Below are positions 9,500-20,251 of a DNA stretch of 64,000 bases, piece after piece. The notes beneath the pieces were generated by a model. That model saw only the letters and a list, made by a program, of their open reading frames with translations. It did no database searches and had not been told where the DNA came from. The DNA comes from Rhodospirillales bacterium (GTDB lineage: Bacteria > Pseudomonadota > Alphaproteobacteria > Reyranellales > Reyranellaceae). The position numbers and the translations under genes were made by a program. The DNA is taken from assembly GCA_016699855.1 (NCBI GenBank), contig CP064988.1:5050501-5114500 (forward strand). The letters are read 5' to 3'. Within the stretch, counting starts at the first letter, position 1, and every line of letters starts with the position of its first letter.

Positions 9500-9585
9500 G
9501 TCGCTAGATCACTGCCGGCGGTGTAGGCTCGGCGCCAACGCCGGCTTGAGACCGGCTCCGCGACGTCAACCCCCGGACGCCCGCC

Positions 9586-10523
9586 ATGACCCTGATCGCG
9601 CCGCTCTCGTTCCGCCCCGCCGCCGCCAATCCGAGCGTCGTGCAGGCCCAGGCGCCCGCCGCCGACCGGGCGCACGTCATCGTGTTCGGCAACGAGAAGG
9701 GCGGCTCCGGCAAGTCGACCGCCGCGATGCACGTGGCGGTGTCGCTGCTGCGCGACGGCCGCCGTGTCGGCACGCTCGACGTCGACGCCCGCCAGGGCAC
9801 GTTCACGCGCTACGTCGAGAACCGCCGCGCCTACGCCGCCGCGAAGTCGCCGGGGCTCCGCAATCGGCGCACCGCGCCGTGCTGCCCTCGACGCTGGGCA
9901 CGCGGGCCGAGAGCGAGGCCGACGAGAAGGCGCGGCTCGACGCGGCGTTCGGAGAGCTGCTGGCCACCTGCGAGTTCGTCGTCGTCGACACGCCGGGTAG
10001 CGACACCTTCCTGTCGCGCCACGCCCACACCTACGCCGACACGCTGGTCACGCCGCTCAACGACAGTTTCGTCGATCTCGACCTGCTGGCGCGCATCGAC
10101 GCCGACACGTTCAAGGTGGTCCGGCCCAGCATCTACGCCGAGACGGTGTGGAAGCAGCGCCAGATCCGCGCCATGCAGGGTGGCCGGCCGGTCGACTGGA
10201 TCGTGATGCGCAACCGCCTCTCGGCGCTCACCGCGCGCAACAAGCGCGACATGGGCGCGGCGCTCGAGGCCCTGGCCAAGCGCATCGGCTACCGGCTCAG
10301 CCGCGGCCTGAGCGAGCGCGTGGTCTACCGCGAGCTTTTCCTCAAGGGCCTGACGCTGCTCGATTTGCGCGAGGAGCGGACCGGCGTCGCCATGACCATG
10401 TCGCACGTCGCCGCGCGGCAGGAGGTGCGCGACCTGGTGTCGACGCTGAACCTGCCGGGCGTCGCGGTCGAGACGCCGGCGGAGCCGCGGCCGGACGACG
10501 AGCGGGCGGACGCCGCCGAGTAG
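9586..10523 (+). CDS. mipZ: MipZ, division-plane positioning ATPase (frameshifted near 9857)
   Basis: ParA-type ATPase of Alphaproteobacteria that forms a gradient from the poles and inhibits FtsZ away from midcell. The first 90 codons carry the deviant Walker A VFGNEKGGSGKST (residues about 34-46) and the MipZ-typical DVDARQGTFTRYVENRR. The frame then breaks: codons up to 9858 read SPGL, after which the family sequence continues only in the frame starting at 9859 or 9843 (PQSAHRAVLPST ... VVVDTPGSDTFLSR ... LTPLNDSFVDLDLL). One extra C in the run CTCCG at 9856-9860 would restore a single frame of about 312 residues. MipZ is normally essential, so a base-call error is the likeliest cause. The DUF4139 gene follows downstream on the same strand. 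Confidence 0.88.
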
Positions 10524-10542
10524 CGCCGTGCGTGGACCGCCG

Positions 10543-10671
10543 CGAGGTCCTTCACTGCGCTCAGGACGACGAAATTCAGGCGTGGCGCCGAGGTCTTCCG
10601 CGGTGCTCGGGATGGTGGTTCCTAGCGCACTGGACTTGCAGCCATCGTCCTGAGCGGCGCGAAGGACCTCG
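10543..10671. repeat. Imperfect inverted repeat between mipZ and the DUF4139 gene
   Basis: The left arm at 10543-10569 (CGAGGTCCTTCACTGCGCTC...) and the right arm at 10645-10671 (...GGCGCGAAGGACCTCG) are near reverse complements over 27 nt, with about 75 nt between. The wording (GGTCCTTCRCTGCGCTCAGGACGA) is the kind of dispersed palindrome common in alphaproteobacterial intergenic DNA. It is related in style to, but different from, the repeats at 53375 and 62145. Confidence 0.65.
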
Positions 10672-10808
10672 ACTCCGTGGTATGTGACGCGGGTGCCCGC
10701 CGCGCGCGATCCGCGCGAGTTTTGCGCGATCTCCTCGCGCGGCCGCCGCGAAAACGTCATGATCCGCGTCCAGCGTCGCGGTCCCGTTTCCCGTCCCGAG
10801 GTGCGCCG

Positions 10809-12908
10809 ATGTCCCTGATCCGCCGATCGTTCCGACTCCAGGCCGCCGCCACGCTGGTCGGCCTGACAACCGCGCTGCTCGCCACCGCCTCGGCGCTGGC
10901 GCAGGAGCTGGCGCTGAAGCGGGTCATGCTGTCGTCGGGCGGGGTCGGGTATTTCGAGTACGAGGCGGCGGTCGAGAACGACGCGGTGCTGAAGCTCACG
11001 GTCGGCCTCGACCAGGTCGACGACGTGCTCAAGAGCCTCGTGGTCTACGACGACAAGGGCGGCGTCGGCGGCATGAGCCTGCCGGGACGCGAGCCGCTGT
11101 CGCAGGTGTTCAAGGAGCTGCCGTTCGACCAGGCGGCGCTGGGCGCGCCGGCGACGCTGCTCAACGCGCTCAGAGGCGCCGAGATCATGATCGGCGGCGC
11201 CCGCGCCATCACCGGCCGCGTCGTCGCGGTCAACGCCGAGGCGGTGCTGAGCCCCGAGGGCCGCCAGGTCGGCACCCGCAACCGCGTCACGGTGATGACC
11301 GACAAGGGCATGCAGCAGTTCATCCTCGAGGAGGCGGAGACGCTGCAGTTCGCCGATCCCGCCGTCCGCGAGCAGGTGCAGCGGGCGTTGGCGGCGCTGG
11401 CCTCGAACCGCGCCAAGGACGCACGCTCCATCGAGCTGACGTCGAAGGGGCAGGGCAAGCGCACCGTGCGGGTGGCCTATATCGTCGGCGCGCCGCTGTG
11501 GAAGGCGTCCTACCGGCTCACGATCCCGGCCGACGGCGACGCCACCCGGGCGCAGCTCCAAGGCTGGGCCGTGATCGAGAACATGAGCGGCAAGGACTGG
11601 AAGGACGTCGAGCTGACGCTGGTGTCGGGCAAGCCCGTCACGTTCCGGCAGGCGCTGTACCAGTCCTACTACATCGACCGCCCGAACATCCCGGTCGAGG
11701 TGATCGGCCAGCTGCTGCCCGGCGTCGACACCGGCGAGATGGAGCGATACCGCCGCGAGGCCAGTGCCTCACCGCCGCCGCCACCCGCGCCGGCGATGCG
11801 GCCGGCGCCCGGCGCGCCGCGGGCGCAGACGCAGATGGACGGGCGCATGATGCCGGGCTTGGCCGGCGGCGCGCCCGCCGAGTCCGCCTCGCGCAACATG
11901 GCCGCGCCGGCCGAGCAGGTCGCCGCCCAGGAGGCGCTGACGCAGGTCGTGTTCAAATTCCCCTCGCCGCTGTCGGTCGGCACCGGCCGCACGCTCTCGG
12001 TGCCGATCATCAATGGCGACGTGCCGATCAAGCGGCAGGCGCTGTATCAGCCCGAGACGCATCCGCGCAATCCGCTGGCCGCCGTGCGGCTCCAGAACGA
12101 CGGTCCGACCGGCCTGCCGCCGGGCCTGATCACCATCTACGAGCGCACCGGCCAGCCCGGCTCCGGCCAGGTCGCCTATGTCGGCGACGCGCGTCTCTCT
12201 GCGCTGCCGCCGGGCGAGAACCGGCTGCTGAGCTACGCGTTGGACCAGAAGATCACGGTGGAGCGCGAGACCGGCCAGACCGAGGTCATCGTGCGTGGGT
12301 CCGTCGTGCAAGGCGTGCTCAAATACGACGTGATGCGGCGTCAGACCGTGACCTACAAGGTCAAGGCGCCGGCGCGCGAGAACCGCCAGCTCCTCGTCGA
12401 GACGCCGCGGCTGGGCGGCTGGACGCTGGTCAAGCCGGACTCCAAGGACGTCGGGCTGATCGAAGGCCGTTACCGCGTGCCGTTCGACCTCAAGGGCGGC
12501 GAGTCCTACACCTTCGAGGTGGTGCAGGAGCAGACCGTCAGCCAGGAGCTGGCGCTGCTCAACGCCAACCCGGAGCGCGTCGGGTTCTTCGCCAAGGCGC
12601 GCGAGTTCGACCAGAAGACGCGCGACCAGCTCGCGCAGCTGCTGCGGCTGCAGGGCAACGTGGCGCAGGCCGAGAAGCGCGGCGCCGAGATCGACGCCCA
12701 GCGCAACCGCATCGTGCAGGAGCAGGGCCGCATCCGCGACAACCTCGCCCGGGTGCCGTCCAACAGCGACCTGCACAAGCGCTACCTCGCGACGCTCGAC
12801 CGCCAGGAGACGGAGATCGAGGGTCTCGCCAAGCAGCGCGGCGACGCCGACAAGGCCGTCGACGCCGCCCGCGAGGCGATCGTCGCGTACATCAAGTCGC
12901 TGGGGTAG
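10809..12908 (+). CDS. Exported DUF4139 domain protein
   Basis: A 699-residue protein with a signal peptide (residues about 12-34, LVGLTTALLATASALAQ). It carries the DUF4139 (PF13598) layout: a beta-rich N-terminal part starting ELALKRVMLSSGGVGYFEYEA, a middle segment with WKASYRLTI and GWAVIENMSGKDWKDVELTL, a Pro/Ala-rich insert at about residues 318-360, and a C-terminal segment KVKAPARENRQL ... RVPFDLKGGESYTFEV. The last 110 residues are charged and Gln-rich and look like a coiled coil. The family is probably periplasmic and of unknown role. ATG 10809 is preceded by GAGGTGCGCCG. It ends in a gap with a palindromic repeat, convergent with pyrD. Confidence 0.82.
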   Translation: MSLIRRSFRLQAAATLVGLTTALLATASALAQELALKRVMLSSGGVGYFEYEAAVENDAVLKLTVGLDQVDDVLKSLVVYDDKGGVGGMSLPGREPLSQVFKELPFDQAALGAPATLLNALRGAEIMIGGARAITGRVVAVNAEAVLSPEGRQVGTRNRVTVMTDKGMQQFILEEAETLQFADPAVREQVQRALAALASNRAKDARSIELTSKGQGKRTVRVAYIVGAPLWKASYRLTIPADGDATRAQLQGWAVIENMSGKDWKDVELTLVSGKPVTFRQALYQSYYIDRPNIPVEVIGQLLPGVDTGEMERYRREASASPPPPPAPAMRPAPGAPRAQTQMDGRMMPGLAGGAPAESASRNMAAPAEQVAAQEALTQVVFKFPSPLSVGTGRTLSVPIINGDVPIKRQALYQPETHPRNPLAAVRLQNDGPTGLPPGLITIYERTGQPGSGQVAYVGDARLSALPPGENRLLSYALDQKITVERETGQTEVIVRGSVVQGVLKYDVMRRQTVTYKVKAPARENRQLLVETPRLGGWTLVKPDSKDVGLIEGRYRVPFDLKGGESYTFEVVQEQTVSQELALLNANPERVGFFAKAREFDQKTRDQLAQLLRLQGNVAQAEKRGAEIDAQRNRIVQEQGRIRDNLARVPSNSDLHKRYLATLDRQETEIEGLAKQRGDADKAVDAAREAIVAYIKSLG

Positions 12909-12927
12909 GTGGCTTCGTTCTTCCTCC

Positions 12928-13123
12928 CTCTCCGCCGCGTAGCGGGGGAGAGGGAAGGGGCCCGCGCGCAGCGCGGGAAGGGTGAGGTGGTGGTCGTCGA
13001 ATTGACGGCGTCCGAAACCGACGCACGTAGCATCTCCATCTACATAGCGACCGATACGACGACCACCTCACCCTCCCATGCTTCGCATGGGCCCCGCCCT
13101 CTCCCCCGCTTTGCGGCGGAGAG
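12928..13123. repeat. GC-rich palindromic repeat (family A) between convergent genes
   Basis: The arms CTCTCCGCCGC (12928-12938) and GCGGCGGAGAG (13113-13123) are exact reverse complements. Inner arms GGGTGAGGTGGTGG (from 12980) and CCACCTCACCC (to 13073) pair as well, with smaller hairpins inside each half. The same wording (CCCTCTCCNCC, GGTGAGGTGG) recurs at 34110, 36031, 40021 and 53263. It lies between the ends of the DUF4139 gene and pyrD and may end both transcripts. Confidence 0.75.
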
Positions 13124-13187
13124 CGGGTAGTCGCCATCCGATATGCAAGCCCGCTAGCCACAAGCGGGCGGAGAAAGAGCAGGACGC

Positions 13188-14231
13188 CTACAAATCGGCG
13201 CCGACGGCGTCGGCGACGCTGGCGAAGCCGTCGCGTTTGAGCAGGGCGGCGAGCTCGTCCTTGATACGGCGCACCAGCCCCGGACCCTCGTAGACCAGCG
13301 CGCTGTAGAGCTGCACCAGGGTGGCGCCGGCGCGGATCTTGGCGTAGGCGTCGGCGCCGCAGCCGACGCCGCCGCAGCCGATCAGCGGAAAGCGTCCGGC
13401 GACGGATTTCGCGGCGGTCTTGAGCACCGCCGTCGACAAAGCCAGCAGCGGCGCGCCGGACAGCCCTCCGGTCTCGCCACGGCGCGGACTCTTCAGATCC
13501 GCCGGCCGCGACAGCGTGGTGTTGCCGACGACCATGCCGTCGATGCCGACCTCGACCGCCGCGGCGACGACGTCCTCGACGTCGCCCTCCGACAGGTCGG
13601 GCGCGATCTTCACCAAAAGCGGCGCGTCGTGGTCGCCGCGCGCCGTCTTGGCGCCCGACAGCAGCGCCACCAGCTCGGCGCGACCCTGCAGGTCGCGCAG
13701 GCCCGGCGTGTTGGGCGACGACACGTTGCACACGAGGTAGTCGGCGTAGGGCGCGGTGGCGGCGACGCAGGTCGCGTAGTCGGCGGCGCGGTCGGCGCTG
13801 TCCTTGTTGGCGCCGACATTGACGCCGACCAGTCCGACCCGGGGCCGTTTGGCGAGGCGCTTGAGCGCCGCGTCGAGGCCTTGGCCGGGGAACCCCATGC
13901 GGTTGATGACGCCGCGGTCCTCCGGCAGCCGGAACAGGCGCGGGCGCGGATTGCCGACCTGCGGCCGCGGCGTGACGGTGCCGATCTCGACGAAGCCGAA
14001 ACCGGCGCCGAGCATCGCGTCGGGCACCTCGGCGTTCTTGTCGAAGCCGGCGGCCAGCCCGATCGGATTCGGGAACGGCCGGCCCCACACGCAGCTCGCC
14101 AGCGAGGGATCGTCGACGCCGCGGTCGCGCGGCACGACCCCGGCGCGCGCGCCCGTGATCGCGGCGCGATGCGCCGTCTCGGCGTCGAGCCGCGACAGCA
14201 CGGGATCGAGAAGGGCGTACCAGCCGGCCAT
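13188..14231 (-). CDS. pyrD: Dihydroorotate dehydrogenase (quinone), class 2
   Basis: Oxidises dihydroorotate to orotate in pyrimidine synthesis, passing electrons to membrane quinone. The 347-residue length fits class 2, and the first 40 residues (MAGWYALLDPVLSRLDAETAHRAA) match the class-2 N-terminal helical membrane-contact domain. FMN-binding and catalytic signatures are complete: AAGFDKNAEVPDAM (61-74), GTVTPRPQVGNPRPRLFR, NRMGFPG, and NVSSPNTPGLR (169-179) with the class-2 catalytic Ser at about 172. IGCGGVGCGADAYAKIRAGATLVQLYSALVYEGP forms the phosphate-binding end; split in two, both halves are typical. Start at ATG 14231. Confidence 0.95.
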   Translation of the reverse strand: MAGWYALLDPVLSRLDAETAHRAAITGARAGVVPRDRGVDDPSLASCVWGRPFPNPIGLAAGFDKNAEVPDAMLGAGFGFVEIGTVTPRPQVGNPRPRLFRLPEDRGVINRMGFPGQGLDAALKRLAKRPRVGLVGVNVGANKDSADRAADYATCVAATAPYADYLVCNVSSPNTPGLRDLQGRAELVALLSGAKTARGDHDAPLLVKIAPDLSEGDVEDVVAAAVEVGIDGMVVGNTTLSRPADLKSPRRGETGGLSGAPLLALSTAVLKTAAKSVAGRFPLIGCGGVGCGADAYAKIRAGATLVQLYSALVYEGPGLVRRIKDELAALLKRDGFASVADAVGADL

Positions 14232-14308
14232 CGGGCGTGGTTAGCAGAGCGGCGCCGGCCGCGCCATGCGGCCGTTGTGGACGGCTACTCGACGCCGCCG
14301 CGCCGCCG

Positions 14309-14890
14309 CTATTGCCGCGGAAAGCCCGAGCCGCGGCCGTTCATGAACGGGTTGCGCTTGGGGAACAGCACCGGGAACAGCTCGACGAACATCTGGCGGA
14401 AGGCCGGGTCGTCGACGTTGCGCGCCGCCGTCGTGGCGACCGCGCGGCTCATCAGGTCAGTGCCGCGGCAGAAGGCGATCGACAGCCGCGCCTGGCCCTC
14501 CTTCACCGGTTCGTGGGCGATCTTCTGCGGCGCCGCGCACAGCGTGTGGTGCGACAGGTTGCGGGCCGGACCGAATACGATCACCAGCCGGTAGTCGGGC
14601 GAGCCCGCTGGCATCGTGCCGGCGCGGGCGAAGCGCGTGGCGGGGCTCGCCGGCCGCGCCTGGTCCATGATCCGCAGCACCGCCGGCGCCAACGCGTCCG
14701 ACGAGGCGCCGGGGAAGACGTCGCCATGCAACTCGACCGGGAACTCGCGGCCGTCGGCGGCGGCGACGTATTCCTGGTAGCTATAGGGGGACTCTGCGCC
14801 GGCCGAGGTGATGACCGCGGCCGACGCCGGCGCGGCGGCGGACACGGCTGAGGTGGCGGCGATCAGGGCGGCGGCGATCCTGCGGCGCAT
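14309..14890 (-). CDS. Exported protein of unknown function
   Basis: A 193-residue protein with a signal peptide (residues about 1-24, MRRRIAAALIAATSAVSAAA, cleavage after PASA). The mature part is soluble, with two Cys (LCAAPQ, IAFCRGTD) that could form a disulfide. It contains YRLVIVFGPARNLSHHTLC and ends in RNPFMNGRGSGFPRQ. This resembles uncharacterised proteins found beside other alphaproteobacterial chromosomal genes; I know no function. The start at ATG 14890 is preceded by GAGGAGAGACC. The 18-bp motif at 14946-14963 lies 56-73 bp upstream. Confidence 0.72.
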   Translation of the reverse strand: MRRRIAAALIAATSAVSAAAPASAAVITSAGAESPYSYQEYVAAADGREFPVELHGDVFPGASSDALAPAVLRIMDQARPASPATRFARAGTMPAGSPDYRLVIVFGPARNLSHHTLCAAPQKIAHEPVKEGQARLSIAFCRGTDLMSRAVATTAARNVDDPAFRQMFVELFPVLFPKRNPFMNGRGSGFPRQ

Positions 14891-14945
14891 TGCGGTCTCT
14901 CCTCGGGCGGCTGGCGTCATCCTACACCAACACCGGCCGGGCAGC

Positions 14946-14963
14946 GTTATTCCAAGGGCGATG
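14946..14963 (-). promoter_or_regulatory. Shared 18-bp upstream motif, copy 2
   Basis: On the minus strand CATCGCCCTTGGAATAAC, 17 of 18 identical to the site at 9482-9499, placed 56-73 bp upstream of the exported-protein gene at 14309-14890. The spacing would suit a -35 region with a long leader. The promoter reading is inference from position and similarity only. Confidence 0.35.
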
Positions 14964-15137
14964 CGGGCGATGGACCATTCCGCTTTGCCAACGTCACAGG
15001 CGATTGCCGGGACCGCGCGCGCCGGCCGGATCGCGGTGCGAACGCGGCGGGCGGGCGATGCGCCGCGGACCTTGTCCGCCGGGCCCGGGCGCGGGACAGT
15101 GAGGTCCGCTTGGATCGAGGATCGAAGGTAGAGCCGC

Positions 15138-16805
15138 ATGTCCGCGCCCCAGTCGCCCCACGCTCCGCTCCGGACCGGCGAGCCCGTCGACGCGCTGGTG
15201 ATCGGCGCGGGTTTCGCCGGCCTGTACGCCCTTCACGCGCTCAGGGACCGCCTCGGGCTCAGGACCCTCGTCGTGGAAGCCGGCGGCGACGTCGGCGGCA
15301 CGTGGTACTGGAACCGCTATCCCGGCGCGCGCTGCGATTCGGAGAGCCATTCCTACTGCTACAGCTTCTCCGAGGAGCTGTGGCGCGGCTGGGAGTGGTC
15401 GGAGCGCTATCCCGACCACCGCGAGATCCGCCGCTACCTGGGCTACGTCGCCGACCGGCTCGACCTGCGGCGCGACATCCGCTTCGACACCCGGGTCTCG
15501 GGTTGCCGCTACGACGCGGCCGCCAACCTGTGGCGCGTGACGACGCGGACCGGCGAATCGCTGTCGGCGCGGTTCCTGATCACGGCCGTGGGCTGCCTGT
15601 CGACCGCCAACATCCCGCGCGTTCCCGGCCTCGCCGAGTTCACGGGCGCCTGGTATCACACCGGCGAATGGCCGCACGCGGGGGTCGATTTCACAGGCAA
15701 GCGGGTGGGGCAGATCGGCACCGGGTCGACCGGAATCCAGGCCGCGCCGGTGATCGCGGAGACGGCGGCGCACCTGACCGTGTTCCAGCGCACCGCCAAC
15801 TACAGCGTGCCGGCGCGCAACCAGCCGCTGACCGACGCGTTCAAGGCCTGGATCCGCGACAACCGCGACGAGGTGCGGCGCGTGACCCGCTCGACCCTCA
15901 ACGGGCATCCCTTCACCATCGACGACCTGTCCGTGCACGACGTGACGGAGGCCGAGTTGCGCGCCATCCTCGACCGGGCCTGGGCGCGCGGCGGCCTCCA
16001 GTTCCGCGCCAATTTCCGCGATGTCATGCTCGACGAGAGCGCCAACGCCAGGCTGGCCGACTACATCAAGGACCGCATCCGCGAGACCGTGAAGGATCCG
16101 GCGACGGCCGGCGCGCTGGCCGACATCGACCACCCCTACGCCGCGAAGAGGCCGCCGATCGACACCGGCTACTTCGAGACCTTCAACCGCGACAATGTCG
16201 ACCTGGTCGACGTGCGCGCCGATCCCGTCGCTCGTATCACGCCGACCGGGATCGCGCTGGAGAGCGGGCGTGAGATCGCGCTCGACGTCATCGTCTTCGC
16301 CACCGGGTTCGACGCCATGACGGGTCCTCTCATGGGCCTGGGCATCGAGGGCGCCGGCGGCCGGACGCTGGCGCGGGACTGGGCGGACGGCCCGCGCACC
16401 TACCTGGGACTTCAGGTGGCGGGCTTCCCCAACCTCTTCACGATCACCGGCCCCGGCAGTCCCTCTGTGCTCTGCAACATGCCGGTCTGCATCGAGCAGC
16501 ACGTCGACTGGATCGCCGACTGCATCGCCTACATGCGCGCCAACGGCCTGTCGCGCGTGGACACGACCGAGCCTGCGATGGAGCGATGGGGCGCCGAGGT
16601 CGCCCGCGCCGCTGCCGCCACGCTGCTCGCGCGCGTACGCCACAGCTGGTATCTCGGGGCCAACGTGCCGGGCAAGCCGCGTGTGTTCATGCCCTACGCG
16701 GGCGGGATGACCCGTTACCGCGACCATTGCGCGGGCGTCGCGGCCGCCGGCTACGATGGCTTCGTGTTCGACCGCGTCGCCGCCGCGGCCGCAGCCGCCA
16801 GCTGA
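15138..16805 (+). CDS. Flavin-containing Baeyer-Villiger-type monooxygenase
   Basis: A 555-residue FAD/NADPH enzyme that inserts oxygen next to a ketone or oxidises a related substrate. It has the N-terminal FAD Rossmann motif VIGAGFAGLY (residues about 21-30), the DVGGTWYWNRYPGARCDSES signature, the NADPH Rossmann motif QIGTGSTGIQAAP, and the Baeyer-Villiger fingerprint FTGAWYHTGEWP (consensus FxGxxxHxxxW-P/D). DVIVFATGFDAMTG and SVLCNMPVCIEQHVDWI are also typical of the cyclohexanone/cyclopentanone-type branch. The C-terminal DHCAGVAAAGYDGFVFD is canonical. No partner ester hydrolase or dehydrogenase is adjacent, so the substrate is unknown. It converges on parE with a 37-bp gap. Confidence 0.9.
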   Translation: MSAPQSPHAPLRTGEPVDALVIGAGFAGLYALHALRDRLGLRTLVVEAGGDVGGTWYWNRYPGARCDSESHSYCYSFSEELWRGWEWSERYPDHREIRRYLGYVADRLDLRRDIRFDTRVSGCRYDAAANLWRVTTRTGESLSARFLITAVGCLSTANIPRVPGLAEFTGAWYHTGEWPHAGVDFTGKRVGQIGTGSTGIQAAPVIAETAAHLTVFQRTANYSVPARNQPLTDAFKAWIRDNRDEVRRVTRSTLNGHPFTIDDLSVHDVTEAELRAILDRAWARGGLQFRANFRDVMLDESANARLADYIKDRIRETVKDPATAGALADIDHPYAAKRPPIDTGYFETFNRDNVDLVDVRADPVARITPTGIALESGREIALDVIVFATGFDAMTGPLMGLGIEGAGGRTLARDWADGPRTYLGLQVAGFPNLFTITGPGSPSVLCNMPVCIEQHVDWIADCIAYMRANGLSRVDTTEPAMERWGAEVARAAAATLLARVRHSWYLGANVPGKPRVFMPYAGGMTRYRDHCAGVAAAGYDGFVFDRVAAAAAAAS

Positions 16806-16842
16806 TCCGGCGACAGCCGTCCATAGGCTCCGGGCGGACGCC

Positions 16843-18849
<2,007 letters not shown>

Positions 18850-18962
18850 GTCGTTTTCCGTGGTCTTTGGCGGGCCGCCGGCGGGGGTCCGGGGATGGCC
18901 GCTGGGCGGTTGGTATGGTAGGAAACGCCGGCGAAAGCAACAATATCCGGTAGGGGCATCCG

Positions 18963-19379
18963 ATGGCCGAGACCATTCCCGCAGCCGCCGCGCCGGCGCC
19001 GCGGGTCGTCGATCTGGCGCGCGAACCGATCCTGCGCACGGTGCCGCAGCCGGCCGACGCCAACCCCAACGGCGACATCTTCGGCGGCTGGGTGCTGTCG
19101 CAGATGGACGTGGCCGGCGGCGTGCCGGCGGCCCGCACGGCGCAGGGCCGGACGGCGACGGTCGCCATCAACGCCATGGAGTTCGTGCAGCCGATCAAGG
19201 TCGGCGACCTCGTCAGCGTCTACGGCGAGGTGGTCAAGATCGGCAACACCTCGATCACGATCCGGCTGGAGACCGTGGTGCAGCGCCAGCTCGATCCCAC
19301 CCCGATCCGCGTGACGGAGGGCAACTACGTGTTCGTGGCGATCGACGACCAGGGCCGTCCGCGCCGGGTGCCGCGGTGA
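18963..19379 (+). CDS. Hotdog-fold acyl-CoA thioesterase (YciA-like)
   Basis: A 138-residue single hotdog domain that hydrolyses acyl-CoA. The family signature NPNGDIFGGWVLSQMDVAGG (about residues 37-56) holds the catalytic Asp, followed by VAINAMEFVQPIKVGDLVSVYGEV, quoted here as two halves of one beta-helix unit. Length and ending fit YciA/BACH-type small thioesterases, which form hexamers. The GTG of the DUF1007 gene overlaps its TGA stop (GTGA at 19376-19379), so the two are translationally coupled although no shared pathway is obvious. Transcribed divergently from parE. Confidence 0.85.
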   Translation: MAETIPAAAAPAPRVVDLAREPILRTVPQPADANPNGDIFGGWVLSQMDVAGGVPAARTAQGRTATVAINAMEFVQPIKVGDLVSVYGEVVKIGNTSITIRLETVVQRQLDPTPIRVTEGNYVFVAIDDQGRPRRVPR

Positions 19380-20146
19380 TCCGCCGCGCGCTGGCCGCGG
19401 CAGCGCTCGCCGCCGCGGCGCTGCTGTCCGGAGCGGCGCTGGCGCACCCCCACATCGTGGTGTCGCAGGTCGTGCGCTTCGTGGTGACCGACGGCGTGTT
19501 CACCCATGTCGAGGTGGAGTGGCGCTTCGATCCCTTCGCCAGCGAGCTGGAGATCGCCGCCGCCGACGCCAACAAGGACGGCAAGCTGTCGGAGAAGGAG
19601 GTCCGCGACCTCGCCGCGGTGGCGCTGCCCGAGCTCAAGACGCTGGGCTACCTGCTGTGGCTCAACGCCGGCGCCAAGGACTACCAGCCCAAGGGCGCCT
19701 CTCCGGTGTTCGGCGCGCGCATCGCCGCGCCGGCCGTGTTCATGCCCGAGGACTGGGCGCCGCAGGCCGATCCGCCGGGCGGCGCGATGCCGGCGAAGCC
19801 GGGGCAGGGCGCGCCGCAGGCGGCGCCGGGCAAGCCGCCGGTCTCGACCGACATGCCGCCGCTCAAGGGCGCCACCACGCTCAAGGACAAGCAGCGGCAA
19901 CGGACCCCGCGCAACCTCGTCTACACGCTGCGTTTCGCGCTCGAGAAGCCGGCCAAGACCGTGTCGGTCGCCGCCATCGACCCCGAGGACTACGTGCGCA
20001 TCGAGCTGCCGAAGGCGAAGGCCTGGGAGATCGTCGGTGCCGATCCCGGCGCGACCTGCGCCGTCGACAAGCACCCCACCGCGAAATCCGAGTACTGGCC
20101 TGGCAACCCGTTCTTCGCCGACCGCCTGACATGCCGTCTGCCGTGA
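19376..20146 (+). CDS. DUF1007 family exported protein
   Basis: A 256-residue protein starting at GTG 19376, chosen because it overlaps the previous stop in the GTGA pattern and opens directly into a signal peptide (RRALAAAALAAAALLSGAALA). The mature protein begins HPHIVVSQVVRFVV, contains WRFDPF, an EF-hand-like acidic loop DANKDGKLSEKE (residues about 62-73), and a proline/glycine-rich insert in the middle. DUF1007 (PF06226) proteins are periplasmic and are very often encoded beside NicO-type nickel/cobalt transporters, as here; a role in metal handling is inferred from that linkage. Confidence 0.85.
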   Translation: MIRRALAAAALAAAALLSGAALAHPHIVVSQVVRFVVTDGVFTHVEVEWRFDPFASELEIAAADANKDGKLSEKEVRDLAAVALPELKTLGYLLWLNAGAKDYQPKGASPVFGARIAAPAVFMPEDWAPQADPPGGAMPAKPGQGAPQAAPGKPPVSTDMPPLKGATTLKDKQRQRTPRNLVYTLRFALEKPAKTVSVAAIDPEDYVRIELPKAKAWEIVGADPGATCAVDKHPTAKSEYWPGNPFFADRLTCRLP

Positions 20147-20251
20147 ACGCGGTGCGGCGCTTCGCGGCGGTGGAAGGTGGCCGTCGTGCGGTGGGGCGGC
20201 GCCGGCACCCGTTTCCGCGGGCCGCGCGTCGCCCGACGAAAGGAACGTGAC

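Noticed and set aside
12928..13123. Repeats considered as a CRISPR array
   Set aside because: The units are inverted rather than direct, with no regular spacers and no cas genes in the window.
15000..15137. Possible tRNA or small RNA in the gap before the Baeyer-Villiger-type gene
   Set aside because: No cloverleaf pairing, TTC loop or CCA end could be traced; only GC-rich leader sequence.
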